A DNA stretch of 27,282 nucleotides. It comes from Candidatus Bathyarchaeota archaeon. Its GTDB lineage: Archaea; Thermoproteota; Bathyarchaeia; TCS64. The stretch covers positions 1 through 27,282 of the forward strand of contig JAOZIG010000020.1 of NCBI GenBank assembly GCA_026014515.1. Reading direction: 5' to 3'. Position 1 is the stretch's first letter. The number at the start of each line of letters is the position of its first letter. This document shows, one piece after another, positions 1 through 8,343 of this stretch. The notes under the pieces are model-generated. The model did not search any database. It saw nothing but the letters and a program-made list of their open reading frames with translations, and had not been told where the DNA came from. Both the position numbers and the translations under genes were made by a program.

Positions 1-1746
1 CACCACCACCGCCTCCACCGCTGCTGCTGCGTTGCATGCTTGGTGTTCGAGCCGTGTAGATGGGCCTGAACCAGTATGGGTATGTGCGCACGAGTTCCAT
101 CGCTGGATAATCGATTTTTAGGTTCTGCATAGCCTGAGCAACCTTGTCACCCACACCTAATGCTGTACCGTAGACGAGCCAAGCTCCCCACATATTCATG
201 TCTTCGGGTCCATATTGTTGGAGTCTACTAAAGTCGGTTAAGTGGTTTCGGAAGGCGTCCCACTCCAGTTTCTCTCGGTAATTGTCATTCTTCCAGTATC
301 CAAATAGGGTTGATGGGAAGATCACAGCCACGATGGACTGGACTAGTACGATTGCCCCGTATCCTGATGCTCCGAGGAATAGGTTTACTGCGTTATCATA
401 GAACATCAGTGAGATTAATGGGGCAAATGTGAGTAAAACCGCCAATAGTATGGGCCATACTAGACGTTTACGTCCATTTGTTGTGAACTCACCCGCTACT
501 CCGTTGTCTGTTCCCGCTACCAGTTTCTCGTATCGGCGCTTCAGATCAAGGACCTTGTGCTCGACAAAGGTATCATGCTGAGCCTCCTTGACCATCTCTG
601 TCATGTACTCTGTGCGGACAACATTGTCTTGTGCGGATTTGTAGAGGAAGTTCATCACATCTATCTCGTATCTGTCAAGACCTGTCTCGCTGATCAAGTG
701 GATTACTGCTTTCTCATCTTCAACCTCTACCTTGATCTTGCCTCGTTCATGGAGATCAAGTAAGGTTGCGTGGAAGCCGTCTGCATCAAAGTCTGTTGCG
801 TCTCGTTTGAAGACGAGATTCACGATCCATGGTCTGCGTGTCTTGTTTGGAATGGTGCTCAGGAAGTTTGGGACAACAAAGTCTTTCTCCTTGCCGTATC
901 GCTTCCACAGTAGGTATAATCCGACTGGAGCTAGGAATGTTGCTGCTTTGTTGAACCAGAAGAAGGCGCTAGCGACGATATATTCAAACCTATACACGTT
1001 GTTAGCGTTCACAGTCTGAGATTTGATGTCCTGCACTTGGCTCGGGAATCCATCAATGTGGCTCAGTGCCTCGGGGGACATGAGGAACTCGAACTCAAGC
1101 AACTCGTTTTCCGCGCTGCTACCGGTATAGATTATCCAGTTCTTGTCAGTGGATTTCTTGAGGGTAGGTGGATGTTGATATATGGTCTCGTAGTATCCTA
1201 CGTCCTCGATCTCTACCCTGACATTCTGGTATACTATGTGGTCGCTTGCCAGCTTCAAGTTCAAGTGACTATACTCGTCATCGTACTCCAGCGGTGGACG
1301 CACCTGATAATAATACTTGACCGTGTACTCTCCGGGATCATAATAGTTTGGGTTATAGGCACCTGCTTCGTTCCAGTATGACATTATATGGATATTGTTG
1401 TAGCTGTAGACGTCTATTGAGTCGCTGGTGTATAATGTTCCATCATGATCCATCACATACCATAGGGTGCCTTCTGGTACCTCGATGTCCAGTAACTGGA
1501 TGTGAGCGTAATTCAACTCCTCCACAGATAACGGTGCTTCCCAGTACCGGTAGAGGAAGCGTTTGTCATTGGCATTGATCTTGTAGGTGAAAGTCTCCTC
1601 AAGTCTACCATCAGCGTATAGTTTAGCACTGTACTGGGTTACTACAGCTTCACCCTCTAAACCGCCTATTAGCGTGAATACATAGGTTCCCGCTAACGCT
1701 ATTACTACGGTAACTGCGACCAGTAGGAGTATCTGTCTTTTTTCAC
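1..1746 (-). CDS. DUF2207-family membrane protein, 3' end cut by window edge
   Basis: I translated this frame by hand. It is open for 582 codons from a GTG at 1746 to the window edge with no stop, so the C terminus is missing. An N-terminal membrane segment (about residues 6-27) is followed by a large extracytoplasmic beta-rich domain (about 30-280) and a membrane segment near 285-305. A cytoplasmic mixed domain and a pair of hydrophobic segments (about 425-475) come next. The last visible residues form a Ser/Gly tail, typical of DUF2207 proteins. The start lies 4 nt after the LemA stop, so the two are almost certainly co-translated. LemA and DUF2207 neighbours are common in bacteria and archaea. 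The molecular function is unknown; an envelope or surface role is inferred. Confidence 0.85.
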
Positions 1747-1750
1747 TCAA

Positions 1751-2305
1751 CTAGTTCACCGATATGTCAGGTGGGTTCTCGATCTTTTCTTCAAACTCTA
1801 GGTATCCCATCTTTGATGCTCCTGCGTATCCCGCTAGGAGACTGCTGGGTATGGTGTCCTGCATGGTATTATACTGCTGGACGATGTTGTTGAAAGTGTA
1901 CCTGTGACGCGCTATCTCGTCCTCTACATCGATAACAGCTTCCATCAGCTTCTGAGTTGTCTCTGATGCCTTTAAGTCAGGGTAAGCCTCAGCAACAGCC
2001 AGCAGGCTGCTTGTGATGGTTCTGCTTTCCTGCTCTATCTCACCGAGTTTACTTGGCGCAGCTGTATCGATTCCCTGTCTGAGCTTTGCGATGTTCTCGA
2101 ATATCTCACGTTCATGCTTCACGTAGCCCTTGACTGCTCCTAGAAGCTGTTCGATCATGTCGAGGCGTTTCTTCATGGCGACCTTGGTTTGTCCCATGGT
2201 TGCCTCTGCTGCGTTCTTGTATTTTTTGAAGTCGTTGTAGATGTTGACGAATCCATAGATGATTGCGAGGATTACGCCGATCCCAATATAGACTATTGTT
2301 TGCAT
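1751..2305 (-). CDS. lemA: LemA family protein
   Basis: This 184-residue protein has the LemA layout. A single N-terminal membrane segment (about 4-20) leads into a long four-helix-type soluble region. The family signature is present: a YPDLKA motif near residues 108-113, then a conserved helix with E..I...R..YN near 127-145, and a proline following the last long helix. Length matches the family. It is the first gene of a pair with the DUF2207 gene (4 nt gap). The start ATG at 2305 is 88 bp from the divergent creatininase-family gene. LemA proteins are membrane-anchored with the helical domain exposed; no enzymatic activity is known for them. Envelope maintenance is inferred only from the partnership. 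Confidence 0.9.
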   Translation of the reverse strand: MQTIVYIGIGVILAIIYGFVNIYNDFKKYKNAAEATMGQTKVAMKKRLDMIEQLLGAVKGYVKHEREIFENIAKLRQGIDTAAPSKLGEIEQESRTITSSLLAVAEAYPDLKASETTQKLMEAVIDVEDEIARHRYTFNNIVQQYNTMQDTIPSSLLAGYAGASKMGYLEFEEKIENPPDISVN

Positions 2306-2393
2306 GGATTATTCACTAAACAGAGTATCTACAAGCCATGATTAAAACTAATCTCATAGAAGATGTTTCATACCCCAAGTCTATTCTCATACC

Positions 2394-3212
2394 ATGACGG
2401 TTTATGCACATCAAACATGGGCCGAGCTTGAGAAACTCCTCAAGACAACCAAAACAGTACTCTTCCCAGTAGGAAGCACTGAACAACATGGACATCACAT
2501 CGGAGTAGGCGCCGACTGGATACAGGCAGATGCGATAGCTCATAGAGTTGGCGAGAAATGCGGTGCACTGGTGTTACCGACTCTATGCTATGGTGTCTCA
2601 GGACATCACAAAGAGTTCACGGGCACCCTAACATTTTCTACCGAAACCTATACGCAGGCGATATATGAGATACTAGAGAGTCTTGCAAGGTATGGTGTTG
2701 AACGCGTGGTCTTTATGAATGGACACGGCGGAAACAACACAGGACTTACTCTAGCAGCCAAACGTGCTAGAGAGGATTTCGGTATGCTCTGCGCCATCTG
2801 CACATGGTGGGACATCTTAGCGAACGAGAAACTATTCGGTAACCCCGCTGAACAGCACGCCGGTTATGCTGAGACATCATTCACGCTTGCATCCAGACCA
2901 GAGGCAGTGAGAATGGAGCTTGCTAACTGTATGGCGACAAAACAAGTTGATGATGATATCCAGTTCACCAGAGCAGGCTTAGCCCGGTACAAGAATGGTA
3001 TGGTTAGAATTCCATTACAGACAATTGATGTCACTGAAACTGGTTCAATGACAGAGACCCATCCAGATGATAATCCCAGCGTATTTGATTACTCGATGAT
3101 TACCCCTGAGTTCGCTGAGAACCTAATGAACAAGGTTGTTGACTGGATGTGCAGCTTCATGAAAGACTTTGACGAGATGAAGATACCAGAGCAAACCATC
3201 AAGAGACCTTAA
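2394..3212 (+). CDS. Creatininase-family metal-dependent amidohydrolase
   Basis: The 272-residue protein has the creatininase fold signatures in order: VGSTEQHGHH (about 26-35, supplying Glu30 and His32), an Asp near 41, GHHKEFTGTLTF (70-81), NGHGGN (109-114) and HAGYAETS (155-162). These are metal ligands and active-site residues of the creatininase / MftE group, which cleaves amide bonds in cyclic or peptide substrates. Length is typical (240-270). Nothing nearby, such as a creatine or mycofactocin pathway, fixes the substrate, so creatinine itself should not be assumed. The 3' end overlaps the convergent M23-type gene by 14 bp. An AT-rich element near 2340-2349 is a weak promoter candidate. 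Confidence 0.88.
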   Translation: MTVYAHQTWAELEKLLKTTKTVLFPVGSTEQHGHHIGVGADWIQADAIAHRVGEKCGALVLPTLCYGVSGHHKEFTGTLTFSTETYTQAIYEILESLARYGVERVVFMNGHGGNNTGLTLAAKRAREDFGMLCAICTWWDILANEKLFGNPAEQHAGYAETSFTLASRPEAVRMELANCMATKQVDDDIQFTRAGLARYKNGMVRIPLQTIDVTETGSMTETHPDDNPSVFDYSMITPEFAENLMNKVVDWMCSFMKDFDEMKIPEQTIKRP

Positions 3213-4101
3213 GCTCAACTTTTACCCATTCATCTTTTTCCAGTTTTAAACCACCTTTTTTCAAAGGAATAGCCTTAACGAGTGGCTGATAATTAGCCCA
3301 GAGTGTCAGTGAGAGCCCCAGTATCTTCTCGTTTTTAATCATAAAGCCATAGTTGTTTCCAGTGCCTTTGCATGATTGATGGAACCGCTCAGTTACAGTT
3401 GATATTGGCTCTCCGAGGAGTTCAATTGAGCCACTTTCAGGGGGATTCTCGATGTGGGCTCCGACCCATCCATAATAGGGTATGCCACCCTCGATTATGG
3501 CAGGTTCACCGTTTACTGTGCCCATTAATCCAGTGCAACTGGTGTCCAGTTTGATTAAAGCGTACTCTGGTTGAAGATGTACAACATTCCCAGCGATTTC
3601 TTCAAGGGGATCAGCATACCTTGCATCGATTAGGTTCAGGTTATACCCCCCTCTTGCCCTGATGGGGTCGTCTGGTTTCCTTATCTCTACGTGAAGATGA
3701 GGGGATGTACCCCAACCATAGTAACCCGACCGCAGAGTAACTCCAATAGAGTCACCAACCCTAACAGTCTCACCCAACTCAACAACTGGATCAATGTGCA
3801 GAAGCTTGGTCACGGTCTCAGGGTTATCCCTGTTACGAATGAGCACCACGGTGTCATGGTCTGACGCCTCAAAGCCATGTCCCGAGGGAGCCTTTACACG
3901 TCTGATGAGAGTTACTTCTCCATCAACTGGTGAAACAGCCTCACCGCCAAACCCATCACCCGGATATATATCGACACCAGTGTTTTCTTTGTGGGCTGGA
4001 TACGGGCTGTTGAAGAAGGCAAACCTACCATCACGTGGACAATAGAGTTTAACGCCCATGGATTCTACGACTGGTTTCATGTCTGGCAAGGTTGACAACA
4101 C
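3199..4101 (-). CDS. M23 (LytM)-fold peptidase-like protein, probably degenerate
   Basis: Residues about 35-145 follow the M23/LytM layout: a TGVD motif, a PVDGEV strand, a central His (about 102) before an E-G-E-T-V-R-V-G-D-S-I-G stretch, and the terminal HLHVE motif (about 135-139). In active M23 enzymes the first zinc ligand is the His of an H-x-x-x-D motif. Here that position is Asn40 (N-T-G-V-D), with Asp44 kept. The best guess is a carbohydrate- or protein-binding relative, or an enzyme using another His (His37). No signal peptide is visible. The far start is GTG at 4101, but ATG at 4080 is likely: a TATA-like element at 4118-4124 would place the transcript start near 4095. The C-terminal 130 residues are unassigned. 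Confidence 0.72.
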   Translation of the reverse strand: MLSTLPDMKPVVESMGVKLYCPRDGRFAFFNSPYPAHKENTGVDIYPGDGFGGEAVSPVDGEVTLIRRVKAPSGHGFEASDHDTVVLIRNRDNPETVTKLLHIDPVVELGETVRVGDSIGVTLRSGYYGWGTSPHLHVEIRKPDDPIRARGGYNLNLIDARYADPLEEIAGNVVHLQPEYALIKLDTSCTGLMGTVNGEPAIIEGGIPYYGWVGAHIENPPESGSIELLGEPISTVTERFHQSCKGTGNNYGFMIKNEKILGLSLTLWANYQPLVKAIPLKKGGLKLEKDEWVKVELKVS

Positions 4102-4183
4102 AGAGAAGCCTTTAGCTGTTAAATGGTTTCCCTGAAAGAAATAACGGTTTTATGTGCGTAGATTGTGTATTGTGTGAGTTAAC

Positions 4184-4477
4184 TTGGAACCAGCCCTACG
4201 AGGAATACTAGAGAAGGTTATTGACGACGAATTAAGCGACGACAAACTTGAGAGCAACTACAGGATATTCATGAACTTTAAGACCCGTGGGCTAATAGAA
4301 AGCGTCCCAAGCGCCATGTTCGGCAGAATATACACACGCACATACAACGCTTGGCTCGAATACAAGGCAAACGACGGAAAACCAGTCAGCAGACCAGAAG
4401 CCACCGAGTTCGGCAGAATATTCGAGACAAGAGCAGTCGAGATAAGAAGCAAGATAACCTCAGTAGCTAGCCTCTAA
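4184..4477 (+). CDS. Hypothetical protein, 97 aa
   Basis: I do not recognise this family. It is a soluble, charged, mostly helical protein with a TTG start at 4184 and no membrane segment or cysteine. A TATA-like element (4146-4154) is centred about 34 bp upstream, giving a short leader, which supports expression from this start. Its 3' end overlaps the convergent 76-residue gene by 4 bp. Codon use resembles the flanking genes, so it is probably real. It belongs to a run of three small uncharacterised genes between the M23-type and ATC-hydrolase-like genes. Confidence 0.6.
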   Translation: MEPALRGILEKVIDDELSDDKLESNYRIFMNFKTRGLIESVPSAMFGRIYTRTYNAWLEYKANDGKPVSRPEATEFGRIFETRAVEIRSKITSVASL

Positions 4478-4704
4478 CCAGTTCTTGTTAGCTCAAGGAA
4501 TCGCTGTATTTCTTTTTCCCTGAAACCCGGGTCATCTAGAAGCTTGTAATCGTAGTCTGTGCCTTTACCGAGGATGACTGTGAGGCGATCCATGCCATCA
4601 GGGTCATAGCTCATGAGAATCTTTATGGTGAGACGCGAGTACCCATTTCGACGCATATACTCATAGATGCGTCTCCTTTCACCCGGTTCAAGTCTCATAG
4701 CCAC
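4474..4704 (-). CDS. Hypothetical small basic protein, about 74-76 aa
   Basis: No family recognised. The protein is short, rich in Arg and Tyr at the N terminus (an ERRRIYEYMRRNGYSR stretch), and has no membrane segment. The N-terminal helix-turn-helix-like pattern could bind nucleic acid, but this is a guess. The longest start is GTG at 4704. ATG at 4698 is better placed because a TATA-like element around 4721-4733 sits 26-30 bp upstream, making the gene leaderless. It overlaps the 97-residue gene tail to tail by 4 bp. Confidence 0.55.
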   Translation of the reverse strand: MAMRLEPGERRRIYEYMRRNGYSRLTIKILMSYDPDGMDRLTVILGKGTDYDYKLLDDPGFREKEIQRFLELTRTG

Positions 4705-4738
4705 ATATGATCAACTGCTGGATAAGAATATTACCGAC

Positions 4739-4864
4739 TCACTCTTCGGGCTTGTCTTTAAGATACTTCTCAACACGCTTCATCCGTTCATCGATGTTCT
4801 TCTGCTTCTCCGCTAACCTCTGCAATCGATCAACGACTTCTTTGAGTTTCTCTTCATTAGACAA
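4739..4864 (-). CDS. 41-residue coiled-coil protein
   Basis: This short frame runs from TTG at 4864 to TGA at 4739-4741. The translation is a single charged amphipathic helix: it begins LSNEEKLKEVVDRLQRL and ends KYLKDKPEE, with Leu/Val/Ile at heptad spacing. A clear TATA element (CTTTTATA read on the minus strand, 4893-4900) is centred about 32 bp upstream of the start, giving a 6-nt leader. The clean promoter and intact heptads argue that it is expressed. The function is unknown; it could be a small oligomerisation partner. Confidence 0.5.
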   Translation of the reverse strand: MSNEEKLKEVVDRLQRLAEKQKNIDERMKRVEKYLKDKPEE

Positions 4865-4892
4865 GTTAATCAGGTAGAATATTTTTTTTGAG

Positions 4893-4900
4893 TATAAAAG
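4893..4900 (-). promoter_or_regulatory. TATA box for the 41-residue ORF
   Basis: CTTTTATA on the minus strand, centre near 4896. With the usual archaeal 26 bp spacing the transcript starts near 4870, six bases before the TTG at 4864. Confidence 0.5.
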
Positions 4901-4911
4901 AAAATGGATGA

Positions 4912-5400
4912 TTACTCATCCTTTGGCTGAGAAACCAGGAACAAGCAGTGGGGATCATCCTTGGTCAATATCTCGGGTATCTGGACGTCTATATCAGGGC
5001 GATATGTCTGCCAGAAAGCATGATGGAAATACTGACAATAGACAAGCCCAACATCATTACAATCTCGTGCCCTCCATATCCGTTCATATGGGCAGAGGTA
5101 TGTGTAGCTTTCTAGGAAGTTGTCCGTGTATTTCTTCCGTTCCTTCTGGTTGTCTGGATGACCGGGTAGGTCGTAGTGGTCGAAGAGGCTTCTCATGTTG
5201 ATGGGTAATCCTTGTTCCTCGTGGCGTTTTCTGAGGCGTTCTCCTCTTGCTGCTCCGTAGGCTTTTACTGCTCTGATGAGGGCTTCTTTGCCTTCTTCTC
5301 CGAAGCTGTCCACCATTTCCCTTGCCATTACACAGTACATCAGTGACCATAGGTCACCAAACTCAGCGATATCTTGCTCAGTAACCATAAACAATCCCAA
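4912..5400 (-). CDS. L-2-amino-thiazoline-4-carboxylate hydrolase-like protein
   Basis: The protein resembles the ATC hydrolase family (Pfam ATC_hydrolase). Its N-terminal helical half has a GEEGKEALIRAVKAYG-type helix and an R-G-E-R-L-R-K-R motif. The C-terminal half carries CPYERIW, a YCQYFHHAFW segment, a P-E-I-L step and a late Cys (PHCLFLV). In Pseudomonas, members open the ring of amino-thiazoline carboxylate during cysteine formation, but most homologues are untested. The longest start is TTG at 5400. ATG at 5388 is preferred because an ATAACTT-type element at 5418-5427 would place the transcript start at about 5397. It is divergent from an MFS transporter, so a shared substrate is possible but unproven. 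Confidence 0.6.
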   Translation of the reverse strand: MGLFMVTEQDIAEFGDLWSLMYCVMAREMVDSFGEEGKEALIRAVKAYGAARGERLRKRHEEQGLPINMRSLFDHYDLPGHPDNQKERKKYTDNFLESYTYLCPYERIWRARDCNDVGLVYCQYFHHAFWQTYRPDIDVQIPEILTKDDPHCLFLVSQPKDE

Positions 5401-5452
5401 TCTACTATTCTTAACAAGCTATAACTTCTATCATCAGGGTTTTTTCAGTTAA

Positions 5453-5460
5453 TTTTAAAA
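5453..5460 (+). promoter_or_regulatory. TATA box for MFS transporter 1
   Basis: TTTTAAAA centred near 5457, which predicts a transcript start near 5483, about 12 nt before the ATG at 5495. Confidence 0.5.
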
Positions 5461-5494
5461 GAGCGACCAACATATTGACCGGCACCGATGAGGA

Positions 5495-6706
5495 ATGTCT
5501 ATGCTTCAGAGAATACGCCGCAGCCCCCAGATTCTATACCTTGGGTTAGCGACAGCTCTGAGAGGCATCCGCGATAACATCAGAAACGTAGTCTGGCAAC
5601 CATTCGCACTCAGCCTAGGATTATCAGTAAAAGACATTGGTGCACTTGAGAGCCTCATGGAATTCTCACGCATAATATTACAGCCGGTTATTGGTGCAGC
5701 TAGCGATGTCTATGGAAGAAAACCATTCCTCATACTCAGAGACATAGTCGTGGTTTTAGCTGGAGTGTTCTTCGTGTTCGCAAAGTCATGGTTGTTCATC
5801 GCAGTTGGTATGATGCTGGTTGGCTTTGGGTACTCGATGATACCAGTCTGGACAAGCATTGTAGCGGAGTCAGCGGATAAGGGTCAGATCGGGTGGCTGT
5901 ATGGAGTTCTAGGAAGCGCCTACATGGCTTTTGGCTTAGTTGGAACCCTATCAGCAGGGTGGCTAGCAGACAATATTGGGTATAGGGAAGCCTATATCGT
6001 GTTTGTAGTAGTCAGTACGTTGTCACTGATTGTTACCTTCTTCAAGATAGAGGAAACAAAGACACAAACAAAGAAAGAGTTCGGGCTAGGAAAAGCATTC
6101 AAAAGCATGCTGGACTCATTCAGACCTCCAAGATATCTCTGGGGCTACTATATCGCCATGAGCGTTGACCTATTAGCGTTCAGCATCGGCTGGAGACTCA
6201 TCAACGGATTACTTGTAGACTCTTTCGGGTTCACAGCAAGCATGATTGGAGTAGTGTATGCTGCACAGACAGGTACGATGGCGGTCTCACAGATGCTGAT
6301 AGGCAGCAAGGTAGACAGGTACGGGTACAGAGTGTATCTGACTGTAAGCCAGATCATATCAGGAATACTCATTGCCGTTTTAATCATAAAACCAATATAC
6401 ACAGTTGCTTTCGCTGCAAACGTGATGATGGGGCTAGCAGCTGCTCTTTGGTCTCCCGCAGAGCAGGCATGGGTAGCCACCAATGTTGACCCAGAAGAAC
6501 GCGGAAAAATAATTGGAGGCTACAGTACCTTCCGTGGACTTGTGGCTCTTCCGGGACCATTTATCGGTGGACTCATCTATGACAGGTATGGATACACTGC
6601 CCCAATGCTAGTGAATCTAGTATTGTTGATTGTTGATATTCTGCTTCTCTGGTTCCTCATCAAGGATAATGCTAGAGAAGAGGCAATGCTACTCAACGAC
6701 TCTTAG
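5495..6706 (+). CDS. Major facilitator superfamily transporter
   Basis: The 403-residue protein has about twelve hydrophobic segments. The MFS loop 2-3 motif is clear (ASDVYGRKPF, about 69-78), and the second half repeats the pattern (IGSKVDRYGYR; NVDPEERGKIIG before TM11). Length fits a 12-TM carrier. The substrate cannot be read from sequence; drug or small-metabolite efflux is the usual default. ATG at 5495 or 5501 may be used, since an AGGA stretch sits 7 nt before 5501. The gene tail overlaps the TIGR04076 gene by 18 bp, convergently. A second MFS carrier follows at 7024. Confidence 0.92.
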   Translation: MSMLQRIRRSPQILYLGLATALRGIRDNIRNVVWQPFALSLGLSVKDIGALESLMEFSRIILQPVIGAASDVYGRKPFLILRDIVVVLAGVFFVFAKSWLFIAVGMMLVGFGYSMIPVWTSIVAESADKGQIGWLYGVLGSAYMAFGLVGTLSAGWLADNIGYREAYIVFVVVSTLSLIVTFFKIEETKTQTKKEFGLGKAFKSMLDSFRPPRYLWGYYIAMSVDLLAFSIGWRLINGLLVDSFGFTASMIGVVYAAQTGTMAVSQMLIGSKVDRYGYRVYLTVSQIISGILIAVLIIKPIYTVAFAANVMMGLAAALWSPAEQAWVATNVDPEERGKIIGGYSTFRGLVALPGPFIGGLIYDRYGYTAPMLVNLVLLIVDILLLWFLIKDNAREEAMLLNDS

Positions 6707-6961
6707 CTCAAGAATCAAGGGATTATATCCATCTGGACAAGCATGCCGTGCTACCTTTGAGCCATCCTCAGCAGTAGCATAAGCAACTTTTCCCCCATGC
6801 GCCAATGCATAGATTTTAGGTAATGCAGAGTAGAGTGCATGAAGGCAAAGTCTTCCCTCTATCTCGTGGGTGTCCCAGTCGAATATTATCTCGTCTCCTA
6901 CTTTGTGTCCCGCTGCGCAGTGTCCTTCTTGGCTGATTACTGTGGCTTTTACACGTACCAT
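6689..6961 (-). CDS. TIGR04076 family small protein
   Basis: This 90-residue protein matches TIGR04076: a start such as VKATVISQEGHCAAGHKVGD, then a central GRLCLHALYSALP helix, and an end with ACPDGYNPLILELR. Three conserved Cys (near 15, 40 and 75) and a His suggest metal or redox chemistry, but the family has no assigned function. The ATG at 6961 lies 25 bp from a TATA-like element at 6982-6990, so the gene is probably leaderless. The same element may serve the divergent MFS gene. Confidence 0.85.
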   Translation of the reverse strand: MVRVKATVISQEGHCAAGHKVGDEIIFDWDTHEIEGRLCLHALYSALPKIYALAHGGKVAYATAEDGSKVARHACPDGYNPLILELRVVE

Positions 6962-6981
6962 AGGTTATTTATGGATTGATT

Positions 6982-6990
6982 GGTTAAAAC
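6982..6990. promoter_or_regulatory. Candidate bidirectional TATA element (TIGR04076 / MFS 2)
   Basis: GGTTAAAAC on plus, GTTTTAACC on minus, centre 6986. On the minus strand it lies 25 bp from the ATG at 6961 (leaderless). On the plus strand it predicts a start near 7012, about 15 nt before ATG 7027. No other AT-rich element fits either gene as well. A small palindrome, CTATATAG (7012-7019), lies just downstream on the plus side and could be an operator. Confidence 0.45.
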
Positions 6991-7023
6991 TCGTTCTGAT
7001 TCAGGTAACCTCTATATAGAGTA

Positions 7024-8289
7024 TTGATGAAGACTGCATCATATTTGGTGAACCCGCTGGCACAGAAGAATCTAGTAAAAAGTGTACGAGATTTCCTCAA
7101 AAAACAGACCCATAACTATCGAATGATGATAGTCAGAACAGCGGGGGCCCACTTCTTCTACAACCTAACAGGTCAATACACCAGCATCTACACAAAGGCA
7201 TTAGGCGCAGATAACATACTCATCGGCTTGATCAGCAGCTTCAGCGCAGTAATCAGCATGATAGTAAGCATGCCAGTGGGATACATCACCGACAAGTACA
7301 ACCTGAGGCATGTTCTGGGAGTTGGAATGTTTCTAAACATAGTTATGATTGGGCTCTATGCCTTCGCCCATGATTGGCGATGGATACTCATCGCTATGGC
7401 TATCAACCCTATAACTATGGCACTGATGTTCAGAAGCCAACAAGTCATCATCACCAATGGGTTACGAGACGAGGACAGGGCTACAGGGATGGGCTTGAGG
7501 ATGCAGATTGCATACTTGATAGGTCTTGTAAGCCCAGTCATTGGAGCATACCTTGTCAATTACATGGGAGGGCTCACAGTTGAGGGAATACGCCCCCTCT
7601 TCTACATCAGGCTAGCAGGCCTGATAGTAATCTACAGCATCGTCTACATGAAAACAGACAACGTTGCTCCAGTGCCAAGAGAAAAATCAAGCACCGGGTT
7701 CATCCAAGACTTCAAGGATGTTCTGGATATTGGTGGAAGAAAACTTAAAACCATGATTCTAGTTGGGGCGCTGGGTGCATTTTTCTGGTCTATTCTAGAT
7801 AACTTTGCATTCCTATACGCTGAGGAGATCAAGGGGGCCAATGCCTATGTTCTGGGTTTGATGCCAACCTGCGAGACAATAGCATACCTACTATTCTCGA
7901 CAACTATGAATAGGATGGCGGATACACGAGGAAGAAAATACGCCTTCGTAATAGTAAGACCCGGACTCTGGCTCAGCTTCATCATCGCCATCATAGCCAA
8001 GAGCCCATACTGGCTTCTTCTAGCATGGTTCCTACGTGGTATCGCACTTAGCACTAGCGCATATAACACGTTATTCATGGAGCTTGTGCCTGCGGAGCAA
8101 CGGGGGAGATGGATGGGGCTTAGCAATACTTTCAGCGCCATGGTGCGGATAATCGCCCCAATCATCGGGGGATTCCTCTATGATAGCAGTTTTCCATGGC
8201 TCATATTTGTCGTACCTCTCGCATTGGATATGCTGCTACGTACCCCGATACTATACAAGTGGGTGCCCGAAACCCTCAAGACAAAATAG
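7024..8289 (+). CDS. Major facilitator superfamily transporter
   Basis: The 421-residue carrier has about twelve membrane segments. The first-half motif is degenerate (YITDKYNLRHVLG, about 87-99, lacking the usual Gly). The second half has the canonical RMADTRGRKYAF motif, and PAEQRGRWMGL precedes the last helices. It has an N-terminal cytoplasmic extension of about 30 residues. The N- and C-terminal halves resemble those of the carrier at 5495, so the pair is probably paralogous, though divergent. TTG at 7024 and ATG at 7027 are both possible; ATG is preferred. Substrate unknown. Confidence 0.92.
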   Translation: MMKTASYLVNPLAQKNLVKSVRDFLKKQTHNYRMMIVRTAGAHFFYNLTGQYTSIYTKALGADNILIGLISSFSAVISMIVSMPVGYITDKYNLRHVLGVGMFLNIVMIGLYAFAHDWRWILIAMAINPITMALMFRSQQVIITNGLRDEDRATGMGLRMQIAYLIGLVSPVIGAYLVNYMGGLTVEGIRPLFYIRLAGLIVIYSIVYMKTDNVAPVPREKSSTGFIQDFKDVLDIGGRKLKTMILVGALGAFFWSILDNFAFLYAEEIKGANAYVLGLMPTCETIAYLLFSTTMNRMADTRGRKYAFVIVRPGLWLSFIIAIIAKSPYWLLLAWFLRGIALSTSAYNTLFMELVPAEQRGRWMGLSNTFSAMVRIIAPIIGGFLYDSSFPWLIFVVPLALDMLLRTPILYKWVPETLKTK

Positions 8290-8307
8290 GTTTCCCCAGC
8301 AGCTAAC

Positions 8308-8316
8308 CTTTTTAAC
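8308..8316 (+). promoter_or_regulatory. TATA box for CBS protein
   Basis: CTTTTTAAC centred near 8312. It predicts a transcript start near 8338, which lies after the upstream ATG at 8317 and six bases before ATG 8344. It therefore decides the start of the CBS gene. Confidence 0.5.
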
Positions 8317-8343
8317 ATGGGGTTTCAAGAAAATCTTGATAGT

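Noticed and set aside
1..31. CAC/GCT-rich repeats at the left edge, resembling a microsatellite
   Set aside because: They are the codons of the Ser/Gly-rich tail of the DUF2207 protein on the minus strand.
732..1381. Plus-strand open frames inside the DUF2207 region
   Set aside because: They are antisense to a continuous minus-strand gene, have no recognisable domain and no promoter.
2394..3212. Creatinine degradation or mycofactocin synthesis
   Set aside because: The family is broad, and no creatinase, MftA-type peptide or radical SAM partner is present.
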